From positions 372,001-436,000 of the forward strand of contig NZ_PJAQ01000017.1 in assembly GCF_002836775.1 (NCBI RefSeq): a stretch of DNA of 64,000 bases, given 5' to 3'. Positions within the stretch are counted from its first letter, which is position 1. Each line of letters starts with the position of its first letter. This document shows positions 61,173 to 64,000 of the stretch, piece after piece. The notes under the pieces are model-generated. The model was given only the letters and a program-made list of their open reading frames with translations. It made no database searches and was not told the DNA's origin. A program made the translations under genes and the position numbers. This DNA is from Colwellia sp. 12G3. Lineage in GTDB: Bacteria > Pseudomonadota > Gammaproteobacteria > Enterobacterales > Alteromonadaceae.

Positions 61173-61847
61173 ATGCAACAACATGACAGCTCTCCCCTAA
61201 CCGATTATGTAGAATATTCTGAAGATGAAATGTTAAACCGTTCGCAAAGTTTTTATAACCAGGTTAAACGTCGTCATTCCATCCGCAGTTTCAGCGATAA
61301 ACCGGTCGATAAACAAGTTATCGAAAACTGTTTAAAAGCAGCTGGAACCGCTCCTAGTGGTGCAAATCATCAACCTTGGCATTTTGTTGCCGTTAATTCT
61401 GCCGATATAAAAAAACAAATTAGAGAGCAAGCAGAGTTTCATGAGCGTGGTTTTTATGAAGGCCGTGCAGGAGAAGAGTGGTTAGGTGCTTTAAAAGATT
61501 TAGGTACTGATGCTAACAAACCTTATTTAGAGCACGCACCTTGGCTTATTGCTATTTTTAGTCAAAAGAAAGGCGGTATTACTGAAGATGATAAAAACAC
61601 AAATTATTATGTTCATGAGTCGGTTGGTATTGCCACCGGCATATTGATTACCGCACTGCATAATGCTGGTTTAGTAACGTTGACACATACCCCCAAACCA
61701 ATGTCATTTTTGAACAAGGTTTGTCAGCGTGGCGATAATGAGCGTGCTTATATGTTACTTATTGCCGGTTACCCAAGTGAAGATGCTACCGTACCTGCTC
61801 ATGCACAGGTGAAAAAGAGTTTAGAAGATATAGCAACGTTTTTATAA
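61173..61847 (+). CDS. Nitroreductase family flavoprotein
   Basis: The ATG at 61173 gives 224 residues, with AAGGA about 10 bases upstream. The FMN-binding motifs are RRHSIRSFSDKPVD near residue 34, AAGTAPSGANHQPWHFV, and HNAGLVTLTHTPKPMSFL. The N-terminal extension and the PSGAN segment recall the BluB/iodotyrosine-deiodinase-like branch of the family. The true substrate is not decided by sequence; dehalogenation or reduction of small aromatics are possible. A role in making DMB for the cob operon is not supported by position. Confidence 0.88.
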   Translation: MQQHDSSPLTDYVEYSEDEMLNRSQSFYNQVKRRHSIRSFSDKPVDKQVIENCLKAAGTAPSGANHQPWHFVAVNSADIKKQIREQAEFHERGFYEGRAGEEWLGALKDLGTDANKPYLEHAPWLIAIFSQKKGGITEDDKNTNYYVHESVGIATGILITALHNAGLVTLTHTPKPMSFLNKVCQRGDNERAYMLLIAGYPSEDATVPAHAQVKKSLEDIATFL

Positions 61848-61884
61848 GGACTAATGACCATTTATTATGTAATGGGTAGTCTAG

Positions 61885-62100
61885 TTAAGCAAAATCTAAC
61901 GCAATATCTGTGCAACCTTTTGCGCAGCGAATACCGGTAAGTTCACCTTGTTCTGGTGTATAAAGGGTTAATGGTTGCTTACAAGTATTACACGGGACTG
62001 TTCTTCCTGACATAACTTGTTTAAGCAATTTTTTTTGTTCAAAGAATGACTCTTTACTCGCCTTTTGTAGCGCTGCGAACTGTTTAAGATCTATATTCAT
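61885..62100 (-). CDS. Small zinc-ribbon-like protein
   Basis: A 71-residue protein with a helical basic start (DLKQFAALQKASKESFFEQKK in part) and four Cys in two pairs, CNTC and CAKGC, spaced by 20-odd residues, the layout of a zinc ribbon. AAGG precedes the ATG. I do not recognise a named family. It converges with the nitroreductase gene and precedes no obvious partner. Confidence 0.75.
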   Translation of the reverse strand: MNIDLKQFAALQKASKESFFEQKKLLKQVMSGRTVPCNTCKQPLTLYTPEQGELTGIRCAKGCTDIALDFA

Positions 62101-62203
62101 AACCTTCCAAACTCACTAATAATGAAGCCAACAATTTATTCAACGTTAAAAAAGTTGTTAACGTAATACATTGTGGCGGTAATCTATTTAGAACTGGTTA
62201 ACG

Positions 62204-62542
62204 CTACTCTACAAAGTAAACACCGTCAAACTGCCCTTTTAATGGTGCGGCGCTTGACTCCAATAACGCTTGATAACTGGCAATATTCTCATAAGTCGCC
62301 GGCATTTGTGGATAAGCGGTAATTTCCCAAGGTAAATCGGCATGTGCTTCTGATGGCGTAAAAGACAGTTTTTGATTGTTTTCTAATAATAATTGGCCGA
62401 AGTTAAGTGCAAGTTCCTGACTGGGAAATAATATTGAAAATTCAATTTCACGCTCACTAAGTAAATCTTCACCACTTTCTTGCATCTGCCATAGGGTATT
62501 GCCAATTTCATCTTCAGGGTAAAGTGCTAAATCACGTGTCAT
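62204..62542 (-). CDS. RraB-like protein (ribonuclease E inhibitor B family)
   Basis: A 112-residue acidic protein with features of the RraB fold family: an N-terminal helix (PEDEIGNTLWQMQESGED), a strand with IEFSILFPSQELALNFGQLL, and the end PLKGQFDGVYFVE that matches the family's YDGW-type tail. The ATG at 62542 has GAGAG just upstream; another ATG at 62554 adds four residues. True RraB binds RNase E and changes mRNA decay, but RraB-like domains are also found in unrelated roles, so function is tentative. Confidence 0.65.
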   Translation of the reverse strand: MTRDLALYPEDEIGNTLWQMQESGEDLLSEREIEFSILFPSQELALNFGQLLLENNQKLSFTPSEAHADLPWEITAYPQMPATYENIASYQALLESSAAPLKGQFDGVYFVE

Positions 62543-62659
62543 AGTTACTCTCATTTATTTATATTATTGAGGATTATTATCCTCATTTCGATATTTTAGC
62601 TTTGCTAAGTGAATAAACCTAGTAAAATAAGTGCAAAGTCCTCGTTACTCATTTGAAAT

Positions 62660-63655
62660 ATGCCCGTAGATCACAACTGTTCAGACACGCAAGGTCAAAG
62701 CCAAACTCAAAGCCAAACTCAAAGCCAGGAAAAGTTTGAATGGCATATTATTATCACAGAGAAATGTGTCGCTGAACAAGAAAACTGTACTGCCATTACA
62801 CTATTAGCAAGTTACGGTCATGGGCAGAATATTTCGCTGTCAAAAGCTGAGTTAAAACAAGCAATAAGTAAAGGCGCGTTATGGCTAACGCCCGCTAAAA
62901 ACAAGCAACAAACACAACGACTACGTCGGGTAAAGAAACGGTTGTTAGTTGGTGATGAACTGCACTTTTATTTCAATAAAGAAGTGCTATCAGCACCAGT
63001 ACCACAAGCAAAGTTAATTGCCGATTTAACTGAGTACAGTGTTTGGTATAAACCTTACGGTATGCTCTCTCAGGGCTCTAAATGGAGCGATCATTGCACC
63101 ATAGCTCGTTTCGCTCAACAAAACTTACCGAACGAACGCCCGGCCTTTATTGTGCATAGATTAGATAGAGCAGCAACGGGTTTAATTATTGTTGCCCATA
63201 GTAAAAGCGCAGCAAGAGCGCTGTCTCATATGTTTGAGCATCATCAACTAGAAAAGTATTATCACATCATTGTCCATGGAGATCACAATGAAAGGCCTCA
63301 GCCAGAAGTCATAGAAAAGGACGTTGATGGCAAAAGTGCCCGCAGTACCTTTACTTGCTTGGCCTATGATAGCGCTACAGATCGTTCGCTAATAAGAGTA
63401 AAAATAGACAGTGGCAGAAAACATCAAATACGATTACATGCAGCAAGCATTGGTATGCCGGTAGTCGGTGATAGATTGCATGGCGTAGCGGGTATAGATG
63501 AACAGTGTAATTTGCAATTGTGTGCCGTTAGCTTACGTTTTATTTGCCCGCTAGCAGCTGAGATTACCCGAGTAAGTGCTACCCCCCTGATTGAAGAAGA
63601 ACGCTTTTTTGAGTTACCAGAAACGTTAAAGCCTCAGTTATCACTGAGGCTTTAA
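62660..63655 (+). CDS. RluA-family RNA pseudouridine synthase
   Basis: A 331-residue protein with catalytic Asp in VHRLDRAATGLII (about 168), an N-terminal domain with an S4-like segment (LSKAELKQAISKGALWLTP), VWYKPYGMLSQGS and the end motif RKHQIRLHAASIGMPVVGD. It isomerises uridine in rRNA or tRNA; the target cannot be assigned here. The N-terminus contains a 12-bp tandem repeat coding SQTQSQTQSQ. Its last codons and stop form one arm of a large palindrome. Confidence 0.9.
   Translation: MPVDHNCSDTQGQSQTQSQTQSQEKFEWHIIITEKCVAEQENCTAITLLASYGHGQNISLSKAELKQAISKGALWLTPAKNKQQTQRLRRVKKRLLVGDELHFYFNKEVLSAPVPQAKLIADLTEYSVWYKPYGMLSQGSKWSDHCTIARFAQQNLPNERPAFIVHRLDRAATGLIIVAHSKSAARALSHMFEHHQLEKYYHIIVHGDHNERPQPEVIEKDVDGKSARSTFTCLAYDSATDRSLIRVKIDSGRKHQIRLHAASIGMPVVGDRLHGVAGIDEQCNLQLCAVSLRFICPLAAEITRVSATPLIEEERFFELPETLKPQLSLRL
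62695..62728 (+). repeat. 12-bp tandem repeat inside a pseudouridine synthase gene
   Basis: The unit TCAAAGCCAAAC is repeated 2.8 times and codes for SQTQ-type residues in the poorly conserved N-terminal tail. Being a multiple of three, slippage would change tail length without a frameshift. Confidence 0.8.
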
Positions 63656-63659
63656 CGTT
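63622..63659. terminator. 17-bp perfect palindrome spanning the stop codon of the RluA-type gene
   Basis: The arms, at 63622-63638 and 63643-63659, are exact reverse complements with a TATC loop. The last codons (QLSLRL) and the TAA stop lie within it. No T-run follows on either strand, so it may act with other factors or as a 3'-end stabiliser for both this gene and the convergent dapA. Confidence 0.6.
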
Positions 63660-63750
63660 ATAACTGAGGTACATATAATTGTTTATAAACGCACTTTATA
63701 ACTTATTTTATAAACTCTTCATAAAAGAGGAAAGCGCGTTAAATAATAGA

Positions 63751-64000
63751 CTAAATGCAGTAGTTAAAATCACTATCTTCAAGTAAAGACAAGCTGTCGC
63801 CAACCAAATCTTTTGTCGCTATCGCTTTTAATAATTCAAGACCAACTTCACGTTGCTCCTTAGTAAGTGCGATGTAGGGTAAGCGAAAGTTCTTAGGCAC
63901 AGCATCTGTCATGATCAAGGCAGTATTGATGGCAATAGGATTAGGCTCACAAAATAGCCACTTCATCAAACCTTGTAAACTATCATTCAACTTAGCTGTT
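63751..64000 (-). CDS. dapA: 4-hydroxy-tetrahydrodipicolinate synthase, C-terminal part (5' end outside window)
   Basis: The frame is open to base 64000 and gives the last 80-odd residues of DapA: the helix ending LQGLMKWLFCEPNPIAINTAL and RLPYIALTKEQREVGLELL match the C-terminal domain of the family. The upstream codons (TAKLNDSLQ) continue the same helix. DapA condenses pyruvate and aspartate semialdehyde in lysine and peptidoglycan synthesis. The catalytic Lys region lies outside the window. Confidence 0.9.
   Translation of the reverse strand, partial: TAKLNDSLQGLMKWLFCEPNPIAINTALIMTDAVPKNFRLPYIALTKEQREVGLELLKAIATKDLVGDSLSLLEDSDFNYCI

Noticed and set aside
61848..61884. Imperfect inverted repeat between the nitroreductase and zinc-ribbon genes as a terminator
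   Set aside because: The pairing needs bulges and there is no T-run, so support is too weak.

Overview
The window reads as an AT-rich chromosome segment of a marine gammaproteobacterium of the Alteromonadales, most like Colwellia or a close relative. I base this on protein character and gene neighbourhoods (pilT-pilU divergent from yggS-proC-yggT-rdgB-hemW; YqcC/TruC with DUF3549 and DUF3301; MltF divergent from PurL), not on any database search. I see no rRNA, tRNA, CRISPR array, insertion sequence or phage gene. Nearly all of the DNA is core chromosome with a few accessory insertions.

Layout. 1-9.3 kb (minus strand): a patatin-type outer-membrane phospholipase cut by the window edge, a two-gene operon of secreted amidohydrolases, a hemerythrin/NIT/GGDEF sensor, and the periplasmic methionine sulfoxide reductase pair msrP-msrQ. 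9.4-11.5 kb: a membrane-anchored glutaredoxin-like protein, a DUF2058 protein and a small parvulin. 11.5-19.8 kb (minus): two phosphate systems side by side, DUF47-Pit and pstC-pstA-pstB-phoU. The latter sits behind a good Pho box, has very long PstA and PstC, and has no pstS nearby. 19.9-24.9 kb (minus): a short polysaccharide operon (SLBB export protein, UDP-sugar dehydrogenase, UDP-sugar epimerase). 25.3-31.5 kb: a POT peptide transporter, 5-formyl-THF cyclo-ligase, a fused YqcC-TruC pseudouridine synthase and its usual DUF3549/DUF3301 neighbours, and a membrane protein. 31.7-37.1 kb (minus): the late cobalamin operon cobT-cobS-cobU-cobC-cobQ, followed by a DGC-domain cysteine protein with its own FNR-like site. 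38.3-45.8 kb: twitching ATPases pilU/pilT and the divergent yggS-proC-yggT-DUF4426-rdgB-hemW-tadA series.

46.0-54.9 kb is the most accessory-looking part. It holds a 1732-residue hybrid histidine kinase with a complete internal phosphorelay, a membrane Ser/Thr kinase with a CHASE2-like sensor, a PP2C phosphatase and a one-domain FHA protein. It lies between tadA and mltF-purL, genes that are neighbours in many gammaproteobacteria, so it looks like a signalling cassette inserted into a conserved region. A perfect (CTAA)12 microsatellite separates the Ser/Thr kinase from its phosphatase. 55.1-64 kb: mltF, purL, a nitroreductase, a small zinc-ribbon protein, an RraB-like protein, an RluA-type pseudouridine synthase and the 3' part of dapA.

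The most unusual non-coding signals are: a ~75-bp element present twice (17182 and 60949) whose central hairpin differs by two compensatory base-pair swaps; two adjacent perfect palindromes between pstA and pstB; a 10-bp inverted repeat over the -10 box of the DUF4426 gene; an inverted repeat in the msrP leader; and a 17-bp palindrome spanning the stop codon of the last pseudouridine synthase gene.
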